A DNA stretch of 64,000 nt from Labilithrix sp. GTDB lineage: Bacteria; Myxococcota_A; Polyangia; Polyangiales; Polyangiaceae. Below are positions 45,404 to 53,142 of the stretch, in pieces. The notes beneath the pieces were generated by a model. It did no database searches. It was not told the origin of the DNA and saw only the letters and a list, made by a program, of their open reading frames with translations. The translations under genes were made by a program, and so were the position numbers. Every line of letters starts with the position of its first letter. The first letter of the stretch is position 1. The stretch is from NCBI GenBank assembly GCA_019637155.1, contig JAHBWE010000005.1:62001-126000 (forward strand), read 5' to 3'.

Positions 45404-45409
45404 TAGGAT
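45404..45409 (+). promoter_or_regulatory. TAGGAT, -10-like hexamer for a leaderless GTG start
   Basis: TAGGAT ends six bases before the GTG at 45416, with no Shine-Dalgarno. It is the same hexamer and spacing as before the C-type-lectin lipoprotein gene at 32874. Confidence 0.5.
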
Positions 45410-45415
45410 GTTTGG

Positions 45416-46738
45416 GTGCGTGCGACGCCGGACGACATCGTGGGGATGGCGTTCTTCGCGCGGGTGGTCGAGGCGAAGTCGTTTCGGGACGCGGCGCGCT
45501 CGCTCGGGGTCTCGAAGTCGGCGGTGAGCGCGCGCGTGGCGCGGCTCGAGGCGGCGCTCGGTCTGAAGCTGCTCCATCGCACGACGCGGCGGCTCGCGCT
45601 GACCGCCGACGGCGTGCGGCTCTACGAGCGGTGCGCGCGCCTCGTCGCGGAGGCGGACCAGGCGGCGGAGGTCGCCGCCGGCGCGAGCGCGGCGCCGCGC
45701 GGGACCTTGCGCGTGCACGCGTCGTCGGCGCTCGCGGGTCCGATCTTCGCGCGGACGATCGGCGAGTTCACGCAGGCGTACCCCGAGGTCCGGGTCGAGC
45801 TCCGCTTCATCGACCGCGCGCCGGATCCGACGCCGGATCCGTTCGACGTCGCCGTCGTCGTCTCGCGGCGCCTCGCCGACTCCGGCCTCGTCGCGCGGAA
45901 GCTCGCGACGTCGCGCGCGGTCGTCTGCGCCGCCCCCGCCTACCTTCGCCGCCGCGGGATCCCGTTCCGCCCGCAGGACCTCGTGCATCACGACTGCCTG
46001 CGCCTCCTCCACACGGAGGACTGGCAGTTCGACACGGACGAAGGGCGGATCCCGCTGCCGAGCGCGCGGAGCCTCTGCTCCGACGACGCGCGCTTCCTCC
46101 GCGAGTCCGTCCTCGCCGGCCTCGGCATCGCGGTGCTCCCGCGCTTCGTCGTCGGCGACGACCTCGCGAGCGGCCGCCTCCACGCGATCCTCGAGGACTT
46201 CCACGCGAACGAGGTCTCGATCCTCGCGCTCCACGCCCATCGCCGCCTCGCGTCGGCGAGCGTGCGCGCGTTCGTGGAGCACCTCGCGGAGGTGTTCGGC
46301 AAGACGGTCTCGCAGCCGCGCGCGAAGCCCGTGGCGCCGCCGGCACAGGCGAAGGCGACGCGGCCTCGCGGGGCGTCGATCCCGATGACGGCGCAGGACG
46401 TCCGTCGCCTGAGCGCGGTAGCGGCGGTCTACGCGGAGACGGACCCCGCCGGCAGCGCGCGGCTGCGCGAGCGCCTCGAGCGCCTCACCGTCCTCGCCGC
46501 GGACGCGATCCCGCGCTCCGCGGTGACGATGAGCTCCCGCGTCACGCTGCGCGAAGGCGCGCGCGAGCGCGAGGTCTCGCTCGTGTACCCGTGGGACGCC
46601 GCCGCCGCCGATCGCGTGTCGGTCCTCTCCGATCTCGGCGCCGTGCTCCTCGGCGCGAAGGTCGGCTCCACGGTTTCATCGCAGCGCATCACCGCGATCC
46701 CCTACCAACCCGAGGCAGCGGGCGACCACCACCTCTGA
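45416..46738 (+). CDS. LysR-type regulator fused to a GreA/Rnk-type C-terminal domain
   Basis: Residues about 5-65 are a LysR winged helix-turn-helix (FFARVVEAKSFRDAARSLGV, SKSAVSARVARLEAALGLKL), and 90-300 match the periplasmic-binding-like effector domain. An Ala/Pro/Lys linker near 305-325 leads to a third domain at about 330-440. That domain has MSSRVTLREGAREREVSLVYP, DLGAVLLGAKVGS and the end ITAIPYQPEA. This is the pattern of the RNA-polymerase-secondary-channel Rnk/GreA C-terminal fold; the stand-alone Rnk at 55407 ends almost identically. I know of no standard LysR regulator with this tail. It may bind both DNA and RNA polymerase. Confidence 0.85.
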   Translation: MRATPDDIVGMAFFARVVEAKSFRDAARSLGVSKSAVSARVARLEAALGLKLLHRTTRRLALTADGVRLYERCARLVAEADQAAEVAAGASAAPRGTLRVHASSALAGPIFARTIGEFTQAYPEVRVELRFIDRAPDPTPDPFDVAVVVSRRLADSGLVARKLATSRAVVCAAPAYLRRRGIPFRPQDLVHHDCLRLLHTEDWQFDTDEGRIPLPSARSLCSDDARFLRESVLAGLGIAVLPRFVVGDDLASGRLHAILEDFHANEVSILALHAHRRLASASVRAFVEHLAEVFGKTVSQPRAKPVAPPAQAKATRPRGASIPMTAQDVRRLSAVAAVYAETDPAGSARLRERLERLTVLAADAIPRSAVTMSSRVTLREGAREREVSLVYPWDAAAADRVSVLSDLGAVLLGAKVGSTVSSQRITAIPYQPEAAGDHHL

Positions 46739-46747
46739 CGGACGCGC

Positions 46748-46753
46748 TAGAAT
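46748..46753 (+). promoter_or_regulatory. TAGAAT, -10-like hexamer before the MNT gene
   Basis: TAGAAT ends seven bases before the GTG at 46761 and lies just after the stop of the LysR-fusion gene. It suggests separate, leaderless expression of the nucleotidyltransferase gene. Confidence 0.5.
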
Positions 46754-46760
46754 CGAGCAC

Positions 46761-47162
46761 GTGACGTCTCGCGAGGAGCTCAACGCCTACGATCTGGGGT
46801 TGCCCCTGCCGCTCGCTCCGCTCGAGGAGCGTCGTCATCGCGTGCCACCGGAGGTCGTTCTGCTCCTGAAGACGCGGAAAGAGCGGGCCATGCGGCTGCT
46901 TGGCGAGCGATTCCGCGAGATGCGATTGTTCGGCTCGTACGCGCGGGGGCAGTTCAACGAGGACTCCGACGTCGACGTGTTGGTGGTGACGGCGCCGCTC
47001 GCGCCGGGCGAGCGCGCACGCGTCGTCGGCGAGGTCGCCTGCACGACCCCGGAGGGGCTCATCGTCAGCCCGATCGTCCTCAGCGACGTGGAGCTGGACG
47101 AGCTCCGACGACGCGAGGCATTGCTGGTGCAGGACATCGACCGCGAGGGAATCACCTTGTGA
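46761..47162 (+). CDS. MNT-type nucleotidyltransferase (putative antitoxin)
   Basis: The 133-residue protein carries the minimal nucleotidyltransferase signature RLFGSYARGQ...DSDVDVLVV near 54-75: a GSY/GSxARG turn followed by DxD. It is of the size and type paired with HEPN toxins. In MntA-type antitoxins the enzyme adds AMP to the partner HEPN protein. Its TGA overlaps the GTG that begins the downstream HEPN reading frame (GTGA). That is a normal operon arrangement, although the HEPN frame is now disrupted. Confidence 0.85.
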   Translation: MTSREELNAYDLGLPLPLAPLEERRHRVPPEVVLLLKTRKERAMRLLGERFREMRLFGSYARGQFNEDSDVDVLVVTAPLAPGERARVVGEVACTTPEGLIVSPIVLSDVELDELRRREALLVQDIDREGITL

Positions 47163-47552
47163 GCCCGGAGAACCGCGAAGCCGCGTCGCGAGCCGAGATT
47201 GATTCGCGCGGAGGAATCGTTACGCGCCGCGATGGCCTTGATCGGTCTGGGGCTCGGCAGGGATGCGGTGAGCCGTGCCTACTACGCCGCGTTTCATGCG
47301 GCATGCGCGCTCCTCGCGCAACTCGGCGAACAGGCTCGAACGCATCGCGGTGTGCAGCGCCTGCTCTCCACCCGCGTGGTCGCGACCGGTCGAATGGACG
47401 CCGCGCACCTCCGCACGTTCCAAGCGCTGCAAGAACGGCGGAACATCGCGGACTACAGCGTTGCCGACGTCGCTCCGGAGGAGGCCTCCGTGCTCGTCGA
47501 GAGCGCGCGCGTGTTTGTCGAGGCCGCGCGGTCGTTGGTGTCGTCCGACTGA
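47159..47552 (+). pseudogene. HEPN-domain gene with a one-base insertion near its start
   Basis: From GTG 47159 the frame reads VSPENREAASRAE and is then lost. One frame over, from TTG 47199, reading continues LIRAEESLRAAMALIG... SRAYYAAFHAACALL ... QERRNIADY to the TGA at 47550-47552. Removing the A at 47198 joins them into a typical HEPN protein of about 130 residues starting with the usual helix. The SRAYYAAFHAA helix is characteristic. The RxxxxH RNase motif of HepT toxins is not seen; RRNIADY stands in its place. The gene is either inactivated, restarted at TTG 47199, or misread in the assembly. Confidence 0.72.
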
Positions 47553-47596
47553 ATCGAGGACGCGTTCAGAGCCAAAGCCGCGGCGCGACGGGCGCG

Positions 47597-48001
47597 TCAG
47601 CCGCCGTCGGGGCAGAATCGGGAGGTTGCTGCTTGGATCGCGACGTCTCGGGGGCAGGTCTTCATGCCGAGGAAGCCGTCGTACCAGGCCTGCGGCGTGA
47701 CGATCGTCGTCTCCGCCGCCGCGTCGCGTGTGAGGCGATAGCAGCCGGTCGCGTCGTTGCCGTGTCCACACGCCAGCGGCGAGCACCCGATGACGATCCA
47801 TTCGCCCATGCAGCCTCGTGCCGTGTCGTACGTCCAGCCTTCCACGTCGCAGCACGTCGCGGCGTCCGGGCTCGCGGCTTCAACGACCTCGCCTCCGGCG
47901 TCGGGGTCGCCTCCGAGGTCGGGCGGCACCACGTCCCGCGCGCACGCGGCGAAGCCCCCTCCAAGCAAGAGCACGATCGCTCGACGGAACCGAATCGCCA
48001 T
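47597..48001 (-). CDS. Small Cys-containing lipoprotein
   Basis: The ATG at 48001 gives a signal peptide (MAIRFRRAIVLLLGGGFAAC) with a Cys near residue 20. Starting at 48052 would add a very basic tail in front. The 134-residue product has a Pro/Asp/Ala-rich linker and about eight Cys in the C-terminal 90 residues (CCDVEGW, GCMGEW, CSPLACGHG). No family is recognised. TACGAT eight bases before the ATG suggests a leaderless start. Confidence 0.65.
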   Translation of the reverse strand: MAIRFRRAIVLLLGGGFAACARDVVPPDLGGDPDAGGEVVEAASPDAATCCDVEGWTYDTARGCMGEWIVIGCSPLACGHGNDATGCYRLTRDAAAETTIVTPQAWYDGFLGMKTCPRDVAIQAATSRFCPDGG

Positions 48002-48087
48002 GAACGCCGATCGTACAGAGTCCTTCGAGCGAGGCCGCTTGCGTTTCGGCATCCGACCGTATCGACGGCTACTCTGATCCTCCCTCC

Positions 48088-48972
48088 ATGATGAAACACG
48101 TCGACGAGGCCACCTTGAAGGCTCGATGGCTCGATGCGACGGGAGCGAGCATCGGCGTCGATCACTCGATCTTCGAAGGCGTCGCCTGGGGAGCGCTCGA
48201 GGTCTTCGACGAGACGGGCGCGTCGCTGCCCTACGCGCTCGCCTCGCTGACGGGATCGCGCCGTCCCCCGTACGCCTTCGGCTTCCTCGAGAACGCCTGC
48301 TTCCATCAGACGACGGTGGCGGCGAGCGCCAAGCCGGTCGCGCGCGTCCTGGTCGCGATCCTCGACGCGGAGCTGGGATCGCGCGAGGAGATCCTCTCGA
48401 TCCTCACCGGGCTGCCGTTCGGGCGCTTCCTCTCGAACGCGCAGAAGAAGAAGTACAACCTCGGCGGGAGCCCGGCGGCGGCGGACGGTCGTCATCGCGG
48501 AATGCTGAAGCACGAAGGCGCGAAGTGGTTCTGCGACTACGGCATGAAGGACGGAAAGCTCGACGGCCCGTTCGTCTCGTACTGGGAAGAGGACCGCAAG
48601 GCCTGGGAAGGAACCTACGAGGCGGGCCGGAAGATCGGGCGCTGGCGCCAACACCACGCGAAGGGGTGGCTCGAGCGGGAAGGGGACTTCTCCGCCGACG
48701 CGAAGACCGGCGCGTGGAGCGTCTACGAGTCGTTCGGCAAGAAGCTCCGCGAAGAGACGTACGCGAAGAACAAGCTCCATGGCCCGTTCCGCGCCTACTA
48801 CTTCAACGGGAAGCCGAAGGAAGAAGGGCAATACGTCGCCGGCAAGAAGGACGGGCCCTGGACGGAGTGGCACTTCTCCGGCGCGAAGAAGCGCGAGAGC
48901 ACCTTCGCGAAAGGCAAAGAGCGCGGCCCGGCGCGTGCGTGGGACGAAAGCGGAAACGAGATCGCGCCGTAG
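48088..48972 (+). CDS. MORN_2/YwqK-like repeat protein
   Basis: The 294-residue product starts at one of two adjacent ATGs. The N-terminal half (about 1-130) is unassigned. From about 145 it has six or more repeats of the form G-x-(W/F)-x-x-(Y/W)-x-x-x-G-K-x-x-x-E-(G/R), for example GPFVSYWEEDRKAWEGTY and GPWTEWHFSGAKKRESTF. These are MORN-variant repeats, sometimes annotated as YwqK-like antitoxins. The protein is soluble and lacks a signal peptide. MORN repeats mediate protein or membrane binding; no specific partner is evident. Confidence 0.8.
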   Translation: MMKHVDEATLKARWLDATGASIGVDHSIFEGVAWGALEVFDETGASLPYALASLTGSRRPPYAFGFLENACFHQTTVAASAKPVARVLVAILDAELGSREEILSILTGLPFGRFLSNAQKKKYNLGGSPAAADGRHRGMLKHEGAKWFCDYGMKDGKLDGPFVSYWEEDRKAWEGTYEAGRKIGRWRQHHAKGWLEREGDFSADAKTGAWSVYESFGKKLREETYAKNKLHGPFRAYYFNGKPKEEGQYVAGKKDGPWTEWHFSGAKKRESTFAKGKERGPARAWDESGNEIAP

Positions 48973-48990
48973 CCCGGCGAGAGCGAGCGC

Positions 48991-50208
48991 TCACCCCTCC
49001 GGGGGGCGCTCCACCAGCCAGACCGCCTCTTGGTTGCGGATGCGGCGGAAGCCCAGGAGGTGGAACATGTCGCGCGGGTAGAACGCGGCGAGCTTCGTGT
49101 CGACCGTGAGGCGCGTCTTGCCCTTGCCGTCCTTCGCGACCGCGGTGCGCTCGACGCCGGGGAGGAACTTGAGGAAGCGATCGACCTGCACCTTGCGGAG
49201 CGCCTCCGAGAGACGCAGACGCGCCGGGCTGATCTCGCGGCCCCAGAAGAAGCCCTCGCTGCCCTGCGCCTGGTAGAGCGGGAGGATCACGATGCCGTCG
49301 CGCGGGGCGCGGATCTCGCCGTTCTTGTCGCGCGCGAGCAGGCGGCCGGCGCGGACCGGGGCCAGGTTCGCGAAGCCCGGCTCCATCACGAACTCGTCGT
49401 CCCTCGTGATCGCGCGGCGCGAGATGACCTCCATGATGTGCGGGAGATCGCCGCGACGGCGCTCGCACAGCGCGAACGCCGCGCTCGTCTCGATGATCGT
49501 CCCCGCGCCGAAGAGGCCCGCCGACTCGGCGCCGAGGAGGACGACCGCCTCCAGGTTGTCCACCGAGCCCGGATCGTCGTGCTGGCCGCCCTCGCAGCCC
49601 ATCGTGATCAGGCCCTGCGTCGACCAGTACGCCGAGAGCACGCCGTCGAGGTGCTCCTCGAGGCCCATCAGGATCGGGAGCGGGATCGCGGTCGCGAACT
49701 TGCGCTGGCGGAGCGTGTCGCCGAACAGGATGAACGGGAAGCCCTGCGCGCTCGTGGTGTGGAGATCGATGAGATGCACCGGGCCGCGCGCGCGCGCGAT
49801 GCCGGCGCGGATCTCGCGGAGCATCTCGAGCTGCTCCTTGTCCTCCGCGTCGAGGTCGGCGCCCTTGGCGGCGCGCTCCTCCAGGTCCGCGACGCGCGCG
49901 TCCGTCCAGACGCGGTTCAAGTCGCGCACCTGATGACGGAGGCCGAGGCGCATCGCGGCGAGGTTGCCGGAGATGGCGACGATCTCGCCCCGGATGCGGC
50001 TCTTGCGGCGTTCGAGCGTGGCGAAGACGCGCTTCGCCGCGAGGACGCCCGCGCGCTCGTTGCCGTGGATGCCGCACACCACGATGAGCGTGGGGCCCGC
50101 GTGCTCGCCCACGATCTGGCCGATGATGCGGCCGGCGGGCACGTCGGGGCCGCGCGCGGCGGCGGCGAGGTCGGGAGAGGTCCAGTCCGGGTGGTAGTGC
50201 AGCGTCAT
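48991..50208 (-). CDS. AstE/aspartoacylase-type zinc carboxypeptidase
   Basis: The 405-residue product has the M14 AstE/AspA signature. CGIHGNERAG near 46-54 supplies the HxxE zinc ligands, RDLNR near 94-98 binds the substrate carboxylate, and LIDLHTT near 146-152 gives the third zinc ligand His. A C-terminal beta-domain (about 300-380) resembles the AstE barrel-sandwich region. The family cleaves N-acyl-amino acids or C-terminal amino acids. The ATG overlaps the stop of the GCS2-CBS gene upstream (ATGA), making it the third gene of an esterase, ligase, carboxypeptidase operon. Trimming or recycling of an amide product is inferred. Confidence 0.87.
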   Translation of the reverse strand: MTLHYHPDWTSPDLAAAARGPDVPAGRIIGQIVGEHAGPTLIVVCGIHGNERAGVLAAKRVFATLERRKSRIRGEIVAISGNLAAMRLGLRHQVRDLNRVWTDARVADLEERAAKGADLDAEDKEQLEMLREIRAGIARARGPVHLIDLHTTSAQGFPFILFGDTLRQRKFATAIPLPILMGLEEHLDGVLSAYWSTQGLITMGCEGGQHDDPGSVDNLEAVVLLGAESAGLFGAGTIIETSAAFALCERRRGDLPHIMEVISRRAITRDDEFVMEPGFANLAPVRAGRLLARDKNGEIRAPRDGIVILPLYQAQGSEGFFWGREISPARLRLSEALRKVQVDRFLKFLPGVERTAVAKDGKGKTRLTVDTKLAAFYPRDMFHLLGFRRIRNQEAVWLVERPPEG

Positions 50209-52268
50209 TGGCTTTGGATCTTCTCTTCGAGGAGGTCGGCGGCGATGCCCATGAAGTCCTCCTCCATCACCATTGCAACGATGCGACCATCTTTGACGAC
50301 TGGCAAGCAGCCGATGCGGTGCGTACGCATCAGCTTGATCGCTTCGAGGGTGGAGGTGTCCGGCGGAATCGTGACGAGATCCGCGCGCATGACGTCGCCC
50401 ACGGTCGTCACGCCCGGGGGAGGGGAGCTGCCGGTGCCGCTCGACGTCCCGGTCGTGCGGACGATCTCCGCGATGAGGGAGGTGGAGCTGTCGCTCCGCG
50501 GGAGCATGCTCGAGCTCTCGGTCGGCAGGCCGAGGCGGCGCGCGTAGTGACGGAGCACCGCGCGCGACGTGACCACGCCGAGGAACTTGCCGTTCTCGTC
50601 CTCGACCGGCAAATGCCGAATGCGCTCCCACGTCATGATGTCCGCCGCGAGCTCCACCGGATCGCTCGGGTGAACGGTGAGGAGGTCCGTCTGCATGTAT
50701 TGCGAGACGCGCTCCCAGCCCGTCTTCCGCGCGGGGAGCTCGTCGATGCGCGCGCGCTCCCACTCCGAGACCGGACGCGCCGTCTCCTGCCGCGCGATCG
50801 TCGCGGCGACGAGGGCGGCGAGCTCCTCGCCCCGGTTGCCGCGGCCGCGCGGCTTCATGTCCTGGAGCGAGCGGAGCGCCCAGCGCGTGCCGGTGTGGAG
50901 CGAGCGGACGCGCTTGTCGATGACGGAGAGGTACTTCTTCGCCTCTGCGTCGTCGACGCCGCCGCGCGCGAGGCCACGCTCCGCGAGCGGGAGGAGGTGA
51001 TCGAGGATGAACGGCTGCGCGATGACGTCCTGGCCGTCGAGCCACACGAAGCGCGCGGAGAGGCCCTCGCGCGAGGCGTTGTAGAAATTCTGCTTCGCGT
51101 TCTCGAACTCCATCCGCGCGGGGAGGTCCTCCACCGTCTCGGTGAGCTCGCGCATGAGGCCGATCCAGAACGCGGCGTTCGCGACCTCGTCGATGATGGA
51201 GGGGCCCGACGGGAGGATGCGGAGCTCGATCCGGAGGTGCGGCTTGCCGCTCGGCGAGATGCCGTAACACGCGCGGTTCCAGCGATAGACCGTGCCGCCG
51301 TGGAGGCGGAGCGCGCGGAGCTCGGGGACGCCGCCCTTCGCGAGGATGCCGCTCGAGTCCTCCTCGCCGCTCATGCCGACGAGCGGGCGGTAGCGCGTCA
51401 CGTTCTCCTTGAAGATGCCGACCACGCCGCCGTCGGTGTGCCACTGCGTGCCGAAGCCGACGCGCGGGACGTCCTGCCGCGCGTGGAGGTCGCGCGTGCG
51501 GATGTCGCACGACTGCTCGAAGAGCGTGATGCGCGTCTCCGCCCAGAGGCGCTGGCCGAGGAGGAGCGGCGAGTTCGTGCCGAGCGCCATCGTCGGCGCG
51601 AGGACGAGCTGCGCGACGTCGTAGAAGTGACCGAAGTCCTTCGGCTCGAGCGCCTGGAGATGGACCTGGAACGAGGCGTTGCAGGCCTCGAACATGAGGG
51701 ACTCGCTCTTCACGTTGAGCTCGTCCAGCCCCTTGATCGAGATGTCGTAGTCCTCGCCCTTCGCCTGGCGCATCACGCGGTTCAGCGTGAGGTAGCGCGG
51801 GTTCGGGACCATGTTGTCGAGCGAGAGGTCCGTGCGCTGCAGGGTCGGGAGGATGCCGGAGAGGACCGGCTTCACGCCCATCTCGGAGCACGCGCCTTTG
51901 ACCTTGGCGTAGAGCTCGTGGAGCTGCGCCTCCAGCTTCGAGAAGCCGCTCCCGGCGAGGGGCTGCGGGTCCGCGTTCATCTCGAGGTTGAAGAGACCGA
52001 GCTCGGTCGTGAAGTGCTTGTCCGCGACCTTCTCGATGACCTGGAGCGCGGTCGGCGACGCGTTGAACGCGCGATCGACGAGGAACATCTCCTGCTCCGC
52101 GCCGATCATCGCCACGTTCTTCTCGAACATGTCCTCGTCGACCATGCGCTCGAGCGCGCGCAGATCGTTCAGGAGCGCGCGGACGTAGCGCGCGCGGTCG
52201 GGCCCTTCCAGCTCCCCCGCCGACGTCTTGTCCTTCTTCGCTGCTTCGTCGTCGCCGTTGACGTCCAT
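50205..52268 (-). CDS. Glutamate-cysteine-ligase-like (GCS2) carboxylate-amine ligase fused to two CBS domains
   Basis: The first about 500 residues of this 687-residue protein match the GCS2/COG2170 group. They show GAEQEMFLVDR near 55-65 (the ExE metal motif), ELGLFNLEMNADPQPL, EACNASFQVHLQ, GTNSPLLLGQ, and LRIELRILPSGPSIIDE. Residues about 530-600 and 625-685 are two CBS motifs (MQTDLLTVHPSDPVELAADIM, then MRADLVTIPPDTSTLEAIKLM), separated by a Ser/Thr-rich linker. GCS2 enzymes form a gamma-glutamyl or similar amide with ATP. CBS pairs bind adenosyl nucleotides, so control by ATP/AMP is likely. The gene abuts the esterase gene with no gap and overlaps the carboxypeptidase gene. Confidence 0.9.
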   Translation of the reverse strand: MDVNGDDEAAKKDKTSAGELEGPDRARYVRALLNDLRALERMVDEDMFEKNVAMIGAEQEMFLVDRAFNASPTALQVIEKVADKHFTTELGLFNLEMNADPQPLAGSGFSKLEAQLHELYAKVKGACSEMGVKPVLSGILPTLQRTDLSLDNMVPNPRYLTLNRVMRQAKGEDYDISIKGLDELNVKSESLMFEACNASFQVHLQALEPKDFGHFYDVAQLVLAPTMALGTNSPLLLGQRLWAETRITLFEQSCDIRTRDLHARQDVPRVGFGTQWHTDGGVVGIFKENVTRYRPLVGMSGEEDSSGILAKGGVPELRALRLHGGTVYRWNRACYGISPSGKPHLRIELRILPSGPSIIDEVANAAFWIGLMRELTETVEDLPARMEFENAKQNFYNASREGLSARFVWLDGQDVIAQPFILDHLLPLAERGLARGGVDDAEAKKYLSVIDKRVRSLHTGTRWALRSLQDMKPRGRGNRGEELAALVAATIARQETARPVSEWERARIDELPARKTGWERVSQYMQTDLLTVHPSDPVELAADIMTWERIRHLPVEDENGKFLGVVTSRAVLRHYARRLGLPTESSSMLPRSDSSTSLIAEIVRTTGTSSGTGSSPPPGVTTVGDVMRADLVTIPPDTSTLEAIKLMRTHRIGCLPVVKDGRIVAMVMEEDFMGIAADLLEEKIQSQ

Positions 52269-53036
52269 TCAGCCGCGCGCCTCGACCGCCTTCGGCTGCG
52301 CGGCAGCCTGCGTCCACTCGTCGAGGTACTTCGGCAGCTTCGCGCGCCAGGTCACCCAGTCATGGTCCCACTCTTTGCCCCACGACTCGACCCAGTTCGG
52401 GATGCCCTTCTTGCCGAGCGTCTGCCCCATGCGGAAGCTCTCGCCGATGTTCTCCCATTTGCCTTCGCCGGTCGCGAGGTGGATGTAGCGCGTGCGGAGC
52501 GTGTCGAGGTGCGGGCCCGAGAGCGTGGGCACGAAGTGGAGCGGCGAGGACACGCGCCAGAAGTCGTTCGCCTTCGGATGACCGATGAAGCGAAGGAGCT
52601 CGTACGAGCCGCTCATGCCGAGCGCGCGGTGGAAGATGTCCGGGAAGCGGCAGGTGACAGCGACGGAGTGGAACGCGCCGATCGACGCGCCGGTCGCCCA
52701 GATGCCGATGTCGTTCGAGCGGCAGTCACGGCGGATCGCGGGGGCGACCTCGTGCTTGATGTACTGGTGGAACTGGTTCGTGATCCAGTAGCGGTGCTCG
52801 ACCGAGTGCTGGTTCGAGAAGAACTCGCGGCCGGCGACGCTGTCGATCGAGTAGATCTTCACGCGCCCGGCCGAGAGGAGCGGCTCGAGCACGTAGATCA
52901 TCTTGAAGCGCTCGATCTCCTCGGCGTCACCGCCCGCGGTGGGAAAGACGAGCACCGGTTGCCCGGAGAAGCCCCATCGGGCCATCGTCGTGTCGCACTG
53001 GAGGCGCTGAGAATACCAGGAGACTTTCTCGAACAT
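52269..53036 (-). CDS. COG4947-like esterase (alpha/beta hydrolase)
   Basis: The 255-residue protein has PVLVFPTAGGDAEEIERF near 28-45, IDSVAGREFFSN near 63, and the nucleophile elbow IWATGASIGAFHSV near 122-135 with Ser in GASIG. The C-terminal EWDHDWVTWRAKLPKYL carries the likely catalytic His. The HDWVTW end resembles HNWENW of the Fes-like esterase at 42797. It is the first gene of the operon with the GCS2-CBS ligase and the zinc carboxypeptidase; its stop codon directly abuts the ligase ATG. The substrate is unknown. Confidence 0.82.
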   Translation of the reverse strand: MFEKVSWYSQRLQCDTTMARWGFSGQPVLVFPTAGGDAEEIERFKMIYVLEPLLSAGRVKIYSIDSVAGREFFSNQHSVEHRYWITNQFHQYIKHEVAPAIRRDCRSNDIGIWATGASIGAFHSVAVTCRFPDIFHRALGMSGSYELLRFIGHPKANDFWRVSSPLHFVPTLSGPHLDTLRTRYIHLATGEGKWENIGESFRMGQTLGKKGIPNWVESWGKEWDHDWVTWRAKLPKYLDEWTQAAAQPKAVEARG

Positions 53037-53142
53037 GTGAGCGAAGCCCGGTCGTAGCGAAGGGCCCGAGCGGGAGCAAGCAAACCCGTATGTTCTCCGG
53101 CGTTTTATGGGAAAGTGGTAACCTCGGCGTCCGAGTCCCCGA

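Noticed and set aside
47159-48091. 310-residue frame from GTG 47159
   Set aside because: Only its first 13 codons make sense as the HEPN start; the rest is Arg-rich, runs opposite a lipoprotein gene and has no domain.
50208-53057. A 949-residue open frame on the plus strand over the esterase and GCS2-CBS genes
   Set aside because: It is antisense to three recognisable enzymes and has Arg/Glu/Ala-rich shadow composition.
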